Source: Desulfosporosinus sp. | Lineage (GTDB): Bacteria; Bacillota; Desulfitobacteriia; Desulfitobacteriales; Desulfitobacteriaceae | NCBI GenBank assembly: GCA_003513495.1 | Contig: DOPM01000040.1 | Coordinates: forward strand, 30,667-94,666 | Direction of reading: 5' to 3' | DNA length: 64,000 nt | Shown here: piece by piece, positions 8,874-17,238 of the stretch | Position numbering within the stretch: position 1 is the first letter of the stretch | How the letters are laid out: each line of letters starts with the position of its first letter | Program-made: the position numbers and the translations under genes | Notes under the pieces: generated by a model | Databases searched by the model: none | What the model saw: only the letters and a program-made list of their open reading frames with translations | Told to the model about the DNA's origin: nothing

Positions 8874-9689
8874 CTATAATCCTGTAAGAAAGGATTCCAC
8901 CGATTTACTAATTCGATTAGAAAGGGCTTGATATCCTGCAGAATTTGGATGCAGGCCATCCTGGGCGATATATCTCGCCAAATTATATTTCAGTAAGTCA
9001 TGGGTTGGAATAAAGAGGGTGTTCCTATCTTCTTCGATAAGCTGTTGGGTATTATAGTTCCATGTGTTTAGAAGTCTAGCATCTTCGAGACTAGTGGCTC
9101 TTTCATAGGGATTATATAGACCTAGAAAAACTATTATGGAATTCGGGTTGGTTCTTCTTAGTTCTTTAAATATTAGCTTTAAATTGCTCTGATAACTGTG
9201 GAGCCTCACATTAAATTCATCGTCTTTTTCAAGAGTATTCAACGAAAGGATCCTTCGAATATCATTACCGCCGATAGAGATAAAAATAACATCTGAATTG
9301 ATGATCACTTTCTCAAGACGTTGGCTTTGGAGTTGTTCCAGAAGGCCTATGCTTTCTAGCCCATCTATGCCTGCGTTCTGCACAAGGATTTCTTTAGAGG
9401 TGTTGTTTTTGAAATTTTCCGGGAGATAGCTAGAAAACCCTTTGCTCTTTTCGTCTCCCGTTCCTTTTGCAACAGAGTCTCCCAGGATAAGCAATTGGAT
9501 TGTGTTGGGGCTCTTTGACGAGTGTGTGGAATCCTCAGGTGTTTGTGTTATTGGGTCTGCCGAGGATGACTGAGGACTATCCATGGTTGTGACCATGATC
9601 GCTTTATAGAAACCGCTCGCTAAAAGGATGAAGCCCGCGCAAGCGATGGCCAGAATAGAATACCACATGCTCTTTTTTAACACATTCAT
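8874..9689 (-). CDS. Membrane-anchored SGNH/GDSL-type hydrolase
   Basis: Probable extracytoplasmic esterase or acylhydrolase of 271 residues. One hydrophobic N-terminal segment (about residues 10-32) serves as signal or anchor, followed by a low-complexity Ser/Thr/Pro linker. The SGNH blocks are present: block I as LGDSVAKGTG (nucleophile Ser), block III as GGNDI, and block V as DGLHPNSAGY (Asp/His). Substrate unknown; lysophospholipid or cell-wall acyl esters are typical of the family. It ends an apparent three-gene minus-strand operon behind an ABC exporter, six bases from the permease gene, so the exporter may act on the same envelope process. Confidence 0.85.
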   Translation of the reverse strand: MNVLKKSMWYSILAIACAGFILLASGFYKAIMVTTMDSPQSSSADPITQTPEDSTHSSKSPNTIQLLILGDSVAKGTGDEKSKGFSSYLPENFKNNTSKEILVQNAGIDGLESIGLLEQLQSQRLEKVIINSDVIFISIGGNDIRRILSLNTLEKDDEFNVRLHSYQSNLKLIFKELRRTNPNSIIVFLGLYNPYERATSLEDARLLNTWNYNTQQLIEEDRNTLFIPTHDLLKYNLARYIAQDGLHPNSAGYQALSNRISKSVESFLTGL

Positions 9690-9695
9690 ATCTCC

Positions 9696-10706
9696 TTAGA
9701 CCAGAATATCTTGGTTCGTAAAGTAGAGAAAGCTAACAAGGATTGAAGCGATAGTCCATCCCAGCAGGACCGAAATCGAGAACAGCATCGTCATCCCTTC
9801 GATAGGTTGGAACGATCCCGATAAATAATCTGTAAGTCGTAAATTAACCATGAACATATAGCGTGTGATCTTCCAATCAGAGAGAAAGTAGCTAATGAAA
9901 TTACCTGCTACGAGGGTGGACATGATAATTCCAATAGAAGCAGCCGTACTTTTAACTAGAATAGAGATCATAAATGAGATACTGCCTATGACGATTGCCA
10001 CAAAATAAGCTAAGGAATAAACCATGAGAGTATAGTGCCACTGAGGGACATTGAGAACCGTAGAGGTGTCTAGTTTTCCCGCTATAACTTTAAAACCTGT
10101 TGCCACCGGCGCAAGCCAACCGCCAAAACCGAAGAAAAAGCCTGAAATAAGCACGGATAACACAAAAGCAAAGAATAAAATAATGACTTCCAAGATCATC
10201 AAGGTTAAATATTTGCTGAGAAGAATCTTCCATCGAGGGACATTTCTAACAAGAAGTAATTTGATGGTTCCGCTTGAGGATTCTCCCGACACCATATCCG
10301 CTGCTAACATAATAACCAGTAGGGGCAGAAATAAGAAAATTGATTGTTCCATGAATCTAGTGGTAAATTTCGCTGCAGACTGTTCTAGCGGGTTAATATT
10401 ATTATCGAGGTTATATTGTAGTTGTTCAATTCTTACCCGGAGTGAGGATTTATCCTTCTCATCCCGATAAGGGTTGTCAAGTCTGTTTTTCATATCAATT
10501 AGCTGTTGATCCGCCAGCTTACGCCAATCATCCGTTGCCGCAATTCCCATTCGTTGAGTAAGCTGGGCCTTAGTTCGTTCGGTGGTGTGATTTTGACCAT
10601 AGGCAAAAACCGAGATTAATACAACAAGTATCGCAAAGACAAACATTAGTCGTTTCTTGGAAATCATCTTGATTACTTCATTTTCAATTAGGCTAAACAA
10701 TTTCAT
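9696..10706 (-). CDS. ABC-2 type transporter permease
   Basis: Membrane subunit of an ABC exporter. It has one N-terminal helix, a long charged extracytoplasmic loop (about residues 35-105), then five further hydrophobic segments, the usual ABC-2 layout for bacitracin or lantibiotic-type exporters. The gene overlaps the end of the ATPase gene by 14 bases, indicating translational coupling. ATG at 10706 follows GGAAGGTG closely; an adjacent GTG at 10709 is the alternative start. Substrate is not readable from the sequence. Confidence 0.87.
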   Translation of the reverse strand: MKLFSLIENEVIKMISKKRLMFVFAILVVLISVFAYGQNHTTERTKAQLTQRMGIAATDDWRKLADQQLIDMKNRLDNPYRDEKDKSSLRVRIEQLQYNLDNNINPLEQSAAKFTTRFMEQSIFLFLPLLVIMLAADMVSGESSSGTIKLLLVRNVPRWKILLSKYLTLMILEVIILFFAFVLSVLISGFFFGFGGWLAPVATGFKVIAGKLDTSTVLNVPQWHYTLMVYSLAYFVAIVIGSISFMISILVKSTAASIGIIMSTLVAGNFISYFLSDWKITRYMFMVNLRLTDYLSGSFQPIEGMTMLFSISVLLGWTIASILVSFLYFTNQDILV

Positions 10707-11613
10707 CACCTTCCGTAAGGTCTAGAAATAAATCTTCTAACGTGTTTTGCTTTGCCGAGCAATAGGTGAGTGCTAGCCCTTCTCGAATAAAAAATTCATT
10801 GAGTTTATCAAGGGGGTGTTGGCCTATGTCAGCGCTGATGGTATTCTTCTTTAACTGAATCGCCTCGATCTTCCAATGTTCCCTTAGCAGAGAGATTGCT
10901 TTGTCAGGAGCATTTAACTGCCATTCAATTTTATCATTGTGTTTAAGGATTTCTTGAACCTGGGCAGTTTTTATGACACTACCTTGCTTGATAATTGAGA
11001 CGATATCACACATTTGCTGAATCTCCAACAATAGATGGCTTGATACAAAGACGGTCATCCCTTCCTCATAGGCAAGTTTACGGATTAAGGTTCTAAACTC
11101 GGTAATTCCGGCTGGGTCGAGTCCATTTGTAGGTTCATCTAGAATTAAAAGTTTGGGTCTAGCTAGGATGGCCTGAGCGATTCCTAAACGTTGACGCATA
11201 CCTAAAGAGTAGGTACTGACTTTGTCATTGACCCGATGCTGAAGCCCCACCATTTCCACGACATCTTTAACCCGCTGTCGGCTGATGGTTTTATTCATGG
11301 CTGCAAATTGTAACAAGTTTTCCATACCCGTTAAGTATTTGTACATATCAGGGCTCTCAATTATGCAGCCGACATTCGACAAAGCTTTAACAAAGTCCTT
11401 AGTCACGGAATAACCGCAGATTTTCACAGACCCTTCTGTTGGTTTTATTAATCCGACAATCATGCGTATGGTTGTTGTTTTTCCCGCACCATTAGGACCA
11501 AGAAAACCGAAAATCTGAGAGGGATATAGAGTTAAGTTTACCCCTTTGACGATAGCCTTACCTTTAATTGTTTTTCTTAAGTTTGACAGTTCCAAGACTG
11601 GAGTTTGTTGCAT
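10693..11613 (-). CDS. ABC transporter ATP-binding protein (BcrA-like)
   Basis: Cytoplasmic ATPase of 306 residues that powers the adjacent ABC-2 permease. Walker A is GPNGAGKTTT near residue 39, the signature is YSLGMRQRLG, Walker B is LLILDEPTNGLDP, and the H-loop lies in SSHLLLE. The C-terminal ~80 residues are the accessory region seen in BcrA/NatA-type ATPases. First gene of the minus-strand ATPase-permease-SGNH hydrolase operon. Self-protection against peptide antibiotics or envelope stress is the usual role in this subfamily, but the substrate is not shown here. Confidence 0.92.
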   Translation of the reverse strand: MQQTPVLELSNLRKTIKGKAIVKGVNLTLYPSQIFGFLGPNGAGKTTTIRMIVGLIKPTEGSVKICGYSVTKDFVKALSNVGCIIESPDMYKYLTGMENLLQFAAMNKTISRQRVKDVVEMVGLQHRVNDKVSTYSLGMRQRLGIAQAILARPKLLILDEPTNGLDPAGITEFRTLIRKLAYEEGMTVFVSSHLLLEIQQMCDIVSIIKQGSVIKTAQVQEILKHNDKIEWQLNAPDKAISLLREHWKIEAIQLKKNTISADIGQHPLDKLNEFFIREGLALTYCSAKQNTLEDLFLDLTEGDEIV

Positions 11614-11827
11614 TAGTTCTCCTTTTAGTTCGTTTTATTTAGAAGTATTACTAGGGTCAACGTTCTTTTTAGTATAAGCAAAATTAACCTAAATAGGAAG
11701 TTTAGATGAAGCTACAGCTATTCTCGAAAGAATAATTAGTGTAGTTGGAATATAAGGTAAACCTTAAGTAGTTATACTGTTGAAGTATATTTTAAATAGT
11801 GAGATATGGCAAAGGAGGGGAAGATTC

Positions 11828-12154
11828 ATGGTGCAGGCAATTTTTCTATTCATACTGGCAGGTTTGGCCGAAATCGGAGGAGGTTATTTGGTATGGCTTT
11901 GGCTTAGAGAAGCTCGGCCTGTTTGGTATGGTATAATTGGAGGACTCATCCTTATTTTTTATGGTATCATACCCACATTACAGAAGTTTCCCAGCTTTGG
12001 TCGTGTATATGCTGCCTATGGAGGAGTGTTTATTATTTTGGCAGTTATATGGGGATGGGCTGTGGATAAGAAAGTTCCCGACACCTATGATTGGATAGGA
12101 GCTGCCATCTGTATAGTAGGGGTTTCTGTCATGTTATGGGCTCCTCGACAATAG
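11828..12154 (+). CDS. YnfA/UPF0060 family small membrane protein
   Basis: Membrane protein of 108 residues with four hydrophobic helices, matching the UPF0060 family: N-terminal FLFILAGLAEIGGGYLVW, then GRVYAAYGGVFI and the closing DWIGAAICIVGVSVMLWAPR. The family resembles small multidrug resistance proteins, but its substrate is not established. I chose ATG at 11828 because AAGGAGGGG lies seven bases upstream; an in-frame start 16 codons earlier lacks a ribosome site. It precedes panE by about 55 bases in the same direction. Confidence 0.9.
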   Translation: MVQAIFLFILAGLAEIGGGYLVWLWLREARPVWYGIIGGLILIFYGIIPTLQKFPSFGRVYAAYGGVFIILAVIWGWAVDKKVPDTYDWIGAAICIVGVSVMLWAPRQ

Positions 12155-12208
12155 GTAAAAAAGGCTAAGGAAATTCTGTTCAAATCATCTAAGGATTGGA
12201 GAAAAGAA

Positions 12209-13165
12209 ATGAAAGCTTTGGTTATTGGTTTAGGGGCTTTAGGAACCGTGTACTCTTGCCTTCTAAGTTTAGCTGGGCACGAGGTAACAGGGCTTAGTAG
12301 ACCCGCAAGTGTTGATGAAATAAGGTCTAATGGGGTAAAGGTTACTGGGATTTGGGGAGCGCATAGGACGAAACTCGCTAATGTCGTGTCGGATGTTTCG
12401 GAACTTGCTGGACAGACCTTTGATATGATAATCGTAACCGTGAAATCATTCATTACCGAGGAGATTGCGGAAAAAATTGCACCACTCGTCGGAGATACGA
12501 CCTTCGTCTTTCTCCTTCAAAATGGCTATGGTAATTTTGAGGCTGCCGCTAAATCCATCCTAGAGGAAAAGCTTGTTTTAGGTAGAGTTATTTTTGGCGC
12601 AGAGACCTTAGCACCTGGGGAGTCTAAGGTAACGGTCATTGCCGATGATGTGTTGATTGGCTCTCCAAAAAAGCTAATCGATCCAGTATTACTAGACGAG
12701 TTCGCAAGAATTTTCAGTAAAGCACTCATTCCAACTGTAGCATCCACGGAAATTATGCAATATATATGGGGAAAGATCATCTATAATTCAGCTCTTAATT
12801 CCCTGGGATCAATTTTTGAGGTGAGTTATGGAGAGTTGGCCAAAGAACCTGTTACACGTGAGCTTATGAATAAGATTATTAGAGAAATATTTGACTTGTT
12901 GCAAGCAAGAAATATCCCCATGTTTTGGCCTGATGCTCAAACCTATCTATTAAATTTCTATGACTACTTATTACCACCAACCTCTGCCCATCATTCATCA
13001 ATGCTTCAAGACATTCGCAGTGGCCGCCAAACTGAAATCGAGGCACTAAATGGAGCTGTCGTAAAACTAGCCCATGAATCAAGGGTCCCCGTTCCCGTCA
13101 ATGAAATTATCGTGGCAATGGTGAAAGCAAAAGAGAGTTTTAGCCTGCGTACTAAGGAAGGATAA
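12209..13165 (+). CDS. panE: 2-dehydropantoate 2-reductase family protein
   Basis: NADPH-dependent reductase of the ApbA/PanE family, normally reducing ketopantoate to pantoate for coenzyme A synthesis. The N-terminus holds the Rossmann motif GLGALGTVYS (residues 7-16), and the C-terminal helical domain has the family's KIIYNSALNSLGSI and SSMLQDIRSGRQTEIEALNG blocks, with the catalytic-type Lys and Glu. Length (318) is normal. No other pantothenate genes are nearby, and the ApbA family contains paralogues with other 2-oxoacid substrates, so the specific activity is likely but not certain. Confidence 0.82.
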   Translation: MKALVIGLGALGTVYSCLLSLAGHEVTGLSRPASVDEIRSNGVKVTGIWGAHRTKLANVVSDVSELAGQTFDMIIVTVKSFITEEIAEKIAPLVGDTTFVFLLQNGYGNFEAAAKSILEEKLVLGRVIFGAETLAPGESKVTVIADDVLIGSPKKLIDPVLLDEFARIFSKALIPTVASTEIMQYIWGKIIYNSALNSLGSIFEVSYGELAKEPVTRELMNKIIREIFDLLQARNIPMFWPDAQTYLLNFYDYLLPPTSAHHSSMLQDIRSGRQTEIEALNGAVVKLAHESRVPVPVNEIIVAMVKAKESFSLRTKEG

Positions 13166-13220
13166 TCGAAATGTTCACATCATAAAGCTGGAGAATTTTT
13201 AATTCTTATAGCGACACATG

Positions 13221-13243
13221 CCCACATTAGAGATGTGGGTTTT
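13221..13243 (+). terminator. Terminator after the ketopantoate reductase gene
   Basis: Perfect seven-base-pair stem CCCACAT / ATGTGGG with a five-base loop, followed by TTTTCCTTT, about 55 bases past the stop codon. Confidence 0.8.
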
Positions 13244-13287
13244 CCTTTGTACTGCAGAAAGTATAACTTTAGGGTCCTCTTTCACTC

Positions 13288-13316
13288 ATGTCATCCTGAA
13301 AACAGCGAAGGATCTT
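13288..13316 (+). repeat. Partial copy of a dispersed intergenic repeat
   Basis: The stretch opening with ATGTCATCCTGA and ending AGCGAAGGATCTT resembles the left half of the palindromic element at 33588-33648 in this window. Both copies lie in intergenic DNA. Confidence 0.5.
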
Positions 13317-13501
13317 AACTAGTGTGGAATAGTGCGGAAGTCAAGATTCATTTTCATTCTCATTTGTGAACCCAAAAGTTCATGAAGTTTCTTTATGTAT
13401 CGTTAAATCGGAAGAGGTAAATTTTTTAAAGATTTGTGTTGAGGGTCTTGAATCATTCAGCCCCTTGGTGTAATATAAATCTATTACATTTAGAAATTTA
13501 A

Positions 13502-13533
13502 CTAAATATATAAGTATCTAAATATATAAGTAT
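13502..13533 (+). promoter_or_regulatory. Exact 16-bp tandem repeat, likely operator of the SdpR-like regulator
   Basis: CTAAATATATAAGTAT occurs twice without a gap, 56 bases before the ATG of the ArsR-family gene. The AT-rich tandem units in a promoter position suggest an operator for the autorepressor, which is inference. A TAATAT-like box just upstream (near 13471) may be a -10 element. Confidence 0.5.
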
Positions 13534-13588
13534 CTTATTAAATCATTTTGAACGTCTAAAGGGGTTCTATTTGGAGGTGAAACTATTT

Positions 13589-13879
13589 ATGTCCCATCAG
13601 GAAACATTTAAAGCGCTATCAGACAACACCCGCCGACAAATCCTTCGGTATTTAAAGGAAAGAGATTTGAGTGCGGGAGAAATCGCAGAAAAGTTCAATA
13701 TGTCAAAGCCGAGTATTTCTCATCATTTGACAATTCTCAAACAAGCTGATCTAGTAAGTGATCGACGACAGGGGCAAAGTATCATCTATTCATTAAATAC
13801 TTCGGTGTTTGAAGAACTTGTGGGTGTGCTTATGGAATTTATCAGCAAAACCCCTAATAGCGACGAAAGAACAAAATAA
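13589..13879 (+). CDS. sdpR: SdpR-like ArsR family autorepressor
   Basis: Winged-helix DNA-binding protein of 96 residues. It begins HQETFKALSDNTRRQILRYL and has the recognition helix region MSKPSISHHLTILKQADLV, followed by the wing (DRRQGQSIIYSL), matching the SdpR/ArsR group. There is no cysteine metal site, as expected for SdpR-type autorepressors. ATG at 13589 follows GGAGGTG; a TTG six codons earlier is inside that ribosome site. It is followed 21 bases later by an SdpI-like gene. In Bacillus subtilis SdpR represses sdpRI until SdpI captures it at the membrane; a similar circuit is inferred here. Confidence 0.85.
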   Translation: MSHQETFKALSDNTRRQILRYLKERDLSAGEIAEKFNMSKPSISHHLTILKQADLVSDRRQGQSIIYSLNTSVFEELVGVLMEFISKTPNSDERTK

Positions 13880-13900
13880 CCTGAAAAGGAGAGGAAAGGT

Positions 13901-14572
13901 ATGTCAGATATTAAAAAAGCTAAAGATGGCAAACTATTTATTGTTTTATCAGGGTTAGTGGTCCTCGGATGTTTAATCGCAGCTATTATCCTATACCCTC
14001 ATTTACCTGAACAAGTTCCCTCCCATTGGAATTCGGCTGGGGAGATTGATGGGTATATGGGACGATTTGGTGGAGCTTTCTTTATGCCCTTACTCATGTT
14101 AGGAATATATATAATGCTTTGGATTGTCCCGAAAATCGATCCGAAGAAGGTTAATTACCAGTCAATGGGTAAGGTTTATTCCTTAGTAGTATTCGCAATC
14201 ATACTCTTTATGAGTGCTATCTATGCTGGCACCATCGCTGCTGTTTACGGATACAAAATGGCGGTTCCTCGCATTGCAATGCCGGGTGTCGGATTATTAT
14301 TTATCATCGTTGGCAATTACATGGGTAAGATTAAGTATAATTATATGTTCGGTATTCGGACCCCTTGGACGCTGGCCAACGAGGAGGTATGGTATAAGAC
14401 TCATCGTGCAATGGCGCCCTTATGGGTTGGGGGTGGTGTGATTCTGTTACCGGTTGGTCTTTTACCGGCAAATTGGACCATGCCACTAATCGTCGGTGTT
14501 AGCGTGATATTATCACTAGGCTCAATGGCGTATTCCTACCTTGTTTACCGGAAGGTATCGAAGGGCTTATAG
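13901..14572 (+). CDS. sdpI: SdpI-like membrane immunity/signalling protein
   Basis: Membrane protein of 223 residues with six or seven hydrophobic segments. The N-terminal DUF1648 portion carries LPEQVPSHWNSAGEIDGYM, and the C-terminal SdpI portion carries NYMGKIKYNYMFGIRTPW and EEVWYKTHR, both hallmarks of the family. In Bacillus subtilis the homologue confers immunity to the SDP cannibalism toxin and sequesters SdpR. No sdpABC toxin genes are present in this window, so here it may protect against outside toxins or act only in signalling. It forms an operon with the ArsR-type gene and ends at a strong terminator. Confidence 0.87.
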   Translation: MSDIKKAKDGKLFIVLSGLVVLGCLIAAIILYPHLPEQVPSHWNSAGEIDGYMGRFGGAFFMPLLMLGIYIMLWIVPKIDPKKVNYQSMGKVYSLVVFAIILFMSAIYAGTIAAVYGYKMAVPRIAMPGVGLLFIIVGNYMGKIKYNYMFGIRTPWTLANEEVWYKTHRAMAPLWVGGGVILLPVGLLPANWTMPLIVGVSVILSLGSMAYSYLVYRKVSKGL

Positions 14573-14596
14573 AAGCTATAATTACTCTGTTTACCC

Positions 14597-14626
14597 GAGA
14601 CTACGTTATGAACGTGGTCTCTTTTT
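14597..14626 (+). terminator. Terminator of the sdpRI operon
   Basis: Eleven-base-pair stem GAGACTACGTT / AACGTGGTCTC (one G-T pair) with a three-base loop, followed by TTTTTATT. Confidence 0.88.
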
Positions 14627-14979
14627 ATTATGACAAATAATCCTTCTGAAACATGACTAGGATTATTCTTAAAAATGGAACTTATTTCTTCTAGAATCTA
14701 TAATTTAGATATAAATTAGGAGAGTCTTACTGTAAAGCACTTCTATAGGTTGTGTTTATAAGCAGCAAAAAGGGTTAAAAACCCCAGTAGTTGTGGGGAT
14801 ATCCTTATATTTCATAAATATCTAAACTGTTTGAAAATTAAGTTTGGATTTGGCATTCAGATTGCTTATTATCGTAGAACGCAATGTAGTTCGTGTACTA
14901 CTGCAAAATGCCGTAAGGGTATGAAGGTTGTTAGTGATAAAATTGAGAAGCAAAATTAACGAAAAAGGAGATTGGATTT
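14627..14979 (+). other. Intergenic region ahead of malic enzyme
   Basis: About 350 bases with no ORF. A small hairpin (CCCCA / TGGGG, near 14783-14799) is present without a T tract. AAAAAGGAG precedes the malic enzyme start. No recognised riboswitch class was found. Confidence 0.4.
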
Positions 14980-16209
14980 ATGGGAACACTACGAGAAGAT
15001 GCTTTAGCACTTCACCGCGAGAATGTCGGAAAATTAGATGTCCGTTGCAAAGTACCGGTGCGTGATGGCAGAGACTTATCCCTAGCTTATTCTCCCGGAG
15101 TAGCTGAACCTTGTTTGGATATTGAAAAAGATAAGGATTTAGCCTATGCCTATACTAATAAAGGTAATTTTGTCGCCGTTGTTAGTAACGGTACGGCTGT
15201 CTTGGGCATCGGCAACATCGGTGCTCAGGCCTCGTTACCTGTAATGGAAGGTAAGGCCGTCCTTTTTAAAACATTTGCCGGAGTAGATGCTTTTCCGATT
15301 TGCATTGATACAACCGATATAGAAAAAGTTATTGAAACAGTAAAGCTTTTGGAACCCACGTTTGGTGGAATCAACTTAGAAGACATTAGTGCACCAGCAT
15401 GTTTTGAGATTGAAGAGCGCCTTAAAAGTGAGATGAACATTCCAGTGTTCCATGACGACCAACATGGCACGGCTATTGTAGTCATGGCGGGAATGATTAA
15501 TGCTCTAATGGTCGTCGGAAAATCAATTGATGCCATTCGTGTTGTCACAAATGGCGCAGGAGCTGCGGGTGTGGCAATTATTAAATTGTTGATGAGTCTT
15601 GGTGCTAAGGATGTGATTATGTGCGATACTAAGGGGGCGATTTATAAAGGGCGTCCCGAAGGTATGAATAAATCCAAGGACGAAATCGCCAAAGTAACAA
15701 ATCTAACGATGATTAAGGGTTCTCTTGCTGACGCCATGGTTGGGGCAGATGTCTTTATCGGGGTTTCAGCAGCTAATACGGTTACTCCCGAGATGGTCAA
15801 ATCAATGGCCAAAGACCCCATTATCTTCGCTATGGCAAACCCGGTACCAGAAATAATGCCTAATTTAGCCAAAGAAGCCGGAGCTAAAGTCGTAGGTACT
15901 GGACGTTCTGATATGCCGAACCAAGTTAATAATGTATCGGCCTTCCCTGGAATTTTCCGTGGCGCTTTAGACGTTCGTGCATCACAGATTAATGAGGAAA
16001 TGAAACTTGCCGCTGCATATGCGATTGCGGGTTTGGTTAGTGATGAAGAACGCAATGAGGACTATGTTATTCCGAAAGCCTTTGATCCTCGCGTTGCTCC
16101 AGCTGTCGCTGCTGCAGTCGCTCGAGCTGCAATGGACAGCGGGGTAGCTCGGATCACCGTTGATCCAGAAGAGATTTCCAAGAAAGTATGGGCGATTCGT
16201 CCTGAGTAA
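14980..16209 (+). CDS. NAD(P)-dependent malic enzyme
   Basis: Oxidative decarboxylation of malate to pyruvate with reduction of NAD(P), cytoplasmic. The 409-residue length matches the short bacterial malic enzymes. Residues about 20-150 form the malic N-terminal domain (LSLAYSPGVAEPC, with the catalytic Tyr and Lys region GNIGAQASLPVMEGKAVLFK), metal-binding motifs are seen in GGINLEDISAPACFEIE and PVFHDDQHGTA, and the NAD-binding domain follows with TNGAGAAGVA. Single-gene unit with an AAAAAGGAG ribosome site and its own terminator. Such enzymes serve growth on malate or supply of pyruvate and NAD(P)H. Confidence 0.95.
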   Translation: MGTLREDALALHRENVGKLDVRCKVPVRDGRDLSLAYSPGVAEPCLDIEKDKDLAYAYTNKGNFVAVVSNGTAVLGIGNIGAQASLPVMEGKAVLFKTFAGVDAFPICIDTTDIEKVIETVKLLEPTFGGINLEDISAPACFEIEERLKSEMNIPVFHDDQHGTAIVVMAGMINALMVVGKSIDAIRVVTNGAGAAGVAIIKLLMSLGAKDVIMCDTKGAIYKGRPEGMNKSKDEIAKVTNLTMIKGSLADAMVGADVFIGVSAANTVTPEMVKSMAKDPIIFAMANPVPEIMPNLAKEAGAKVVGTGRSDMPNQVNNVSAFPGIFRGALDVRASQINEEMKLAAAYAIAGLVSDEERNEDYVIPKAFDPRVAPAVAAAVARAAMDSGVARITVDPEEISKKVWAIRPE

Positions 16210-16297
16210 ACTTCAGATATTTGCAGATATGTAGTTCCTTTTCCTATTTTGTAAGTATCTCATTAAACCAATAAATCAGTTACTCCTCCTCTTTAGC

Positions 16298-16330
16298 GCG
16301 GCCTGCACTCTACATGCAAGCCGCTTTTTT
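16298..16330 (+). terminator. Terminator after malic enzyme
   Basis: Stem GCGGC-C-TGCA / TGCA-A-GCCGC with a seven-to-nine-base loop and a run of six T. It lies between the convergent malic enzyme and ablB genes. Confidence 0.85.
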
Positions 16331-16392
16331 ACTTCAACATACCAACTGCAGAGTACCTCTTTTACCTGCGTTTATCCTACACTTCCTTTTAC

Positions 16393-17238
16393 TCAGCGAT
16401 CAGAGAGGTGATGATACCAAATGTTCATGCACTCTAAACTACCGGATATATTAGTGTTGTTTATCAATGTACCACTGTAAAAATAGCCCATTTTAGCGAA
16501 AGTAGTGTTCATCCCGTAGGAAATAGAGCGGGCAATAGTATAAGCTGTCTTAATTCCTTTCCTCTGAACATAATTCCCCATTGTTTGCAAGAGAAAGGTA
16601 GAAAGACCTTTATCCCTGAAGTCAGGTAGGGTTGCGAAGTCTGTCATTTCGACATTGCTAGCTTGCAGATCCATTTCTGCAGAGGCGAGGGCAACTAACG
16701 ATTGATTATGCCATATCCCGAAATAAGTAACATTATTCTTTATAGTCTCCGCGATATAATCGGGGTCATGAATAGGAAAGGGATAGGTTTTGAAAATTTT
16801 CTTATATAATTCATTCATCTCCAAGACATCGGCCTCATGGCATTCTCGGTAGATAAAATTACATGAAGGTAGGACTATGGGGGTTTCTATTTTTGACTTA
16901 GATCTGGCAGCAATTAGGACATCCTTAATCAGATCCAAATTTTGGGACTGCTTCCGTGTTTCGGAAAAGTATTTTCCCATAAAGTAAGCTGTTTGGTTAG
17001 CATTATAGAATTTTGGGATAGAAGCCTCTATTCTATAGTCGTTTTCTAAAAAAGTATCTCTAGCATAGCCTGGTACCTTGGCAAATAGTTTTGTATATCC
17101 CTTTTGAGATGCAAGACTATCTAATTTTGGAATTATTGCAGGAAAGTCGGCCTGAGAGAGTTTTATCAAATATATTCGATCATTATAGGTTCCATGTTGA
17201 ATATTGGAGTTCCCAAGAGTCGTGATGGAATCATACAT
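16393..17238 (-). CDS. ablB: Beta-lysine N-acetyltransferase
   Basis: Acetylates L-beta-lysine to N-epsilon-acetyl-beta-lysine, a compatible solute. The 281-residue protein has a divergent N-terminal half (KLFAKVPGYARDTFLENDYRIEASIPKFYNANQTAYF in family-like positions, about residues 50-90) and a C-terminal GNAT fold with the acetyl-CoA loop region FRDKGLSTFLLQTM. It overlaps the end of the lysine 2,3-aminomutase gene by eight bases, the conserved ablA-ablB arrangement. That pairing makes the assignment firm. Expression with salt stress is expected from the known system but no regulatory site was identified. Confidence 0.92.
   Translation of the reverse strand: MYDSITTLGNSNIQHGTYNDRIYLIKLSQADFPAIIPKLDSLASQKGYTKLFAKVPGYARDTFLENDYRIEASIPKFYNANQTAYFMGKYFSETRKQSQNLDLIKDVLIAARSKSKIETPIVLPSCNFIYRECHEADVLEMNELYKKIFKTYPFPIHDPDYIAETIKNNVTYFGIWHNQSLVALASAEMDLQASNVEMTDFATLPDFRDKGLSTFLLQTMGNYVQRKGIKTAYTIARSISYGMNTTFAKMGYFYSGTLINNTNISGSLECMNIWYHHLSDR

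Noticed and set aside
10051..10470. 139-codon plus-strand open frame
   Set aside because: It is antisense to the ABC-2 permease gene, has no ribosome site, and the permease reading is far better.
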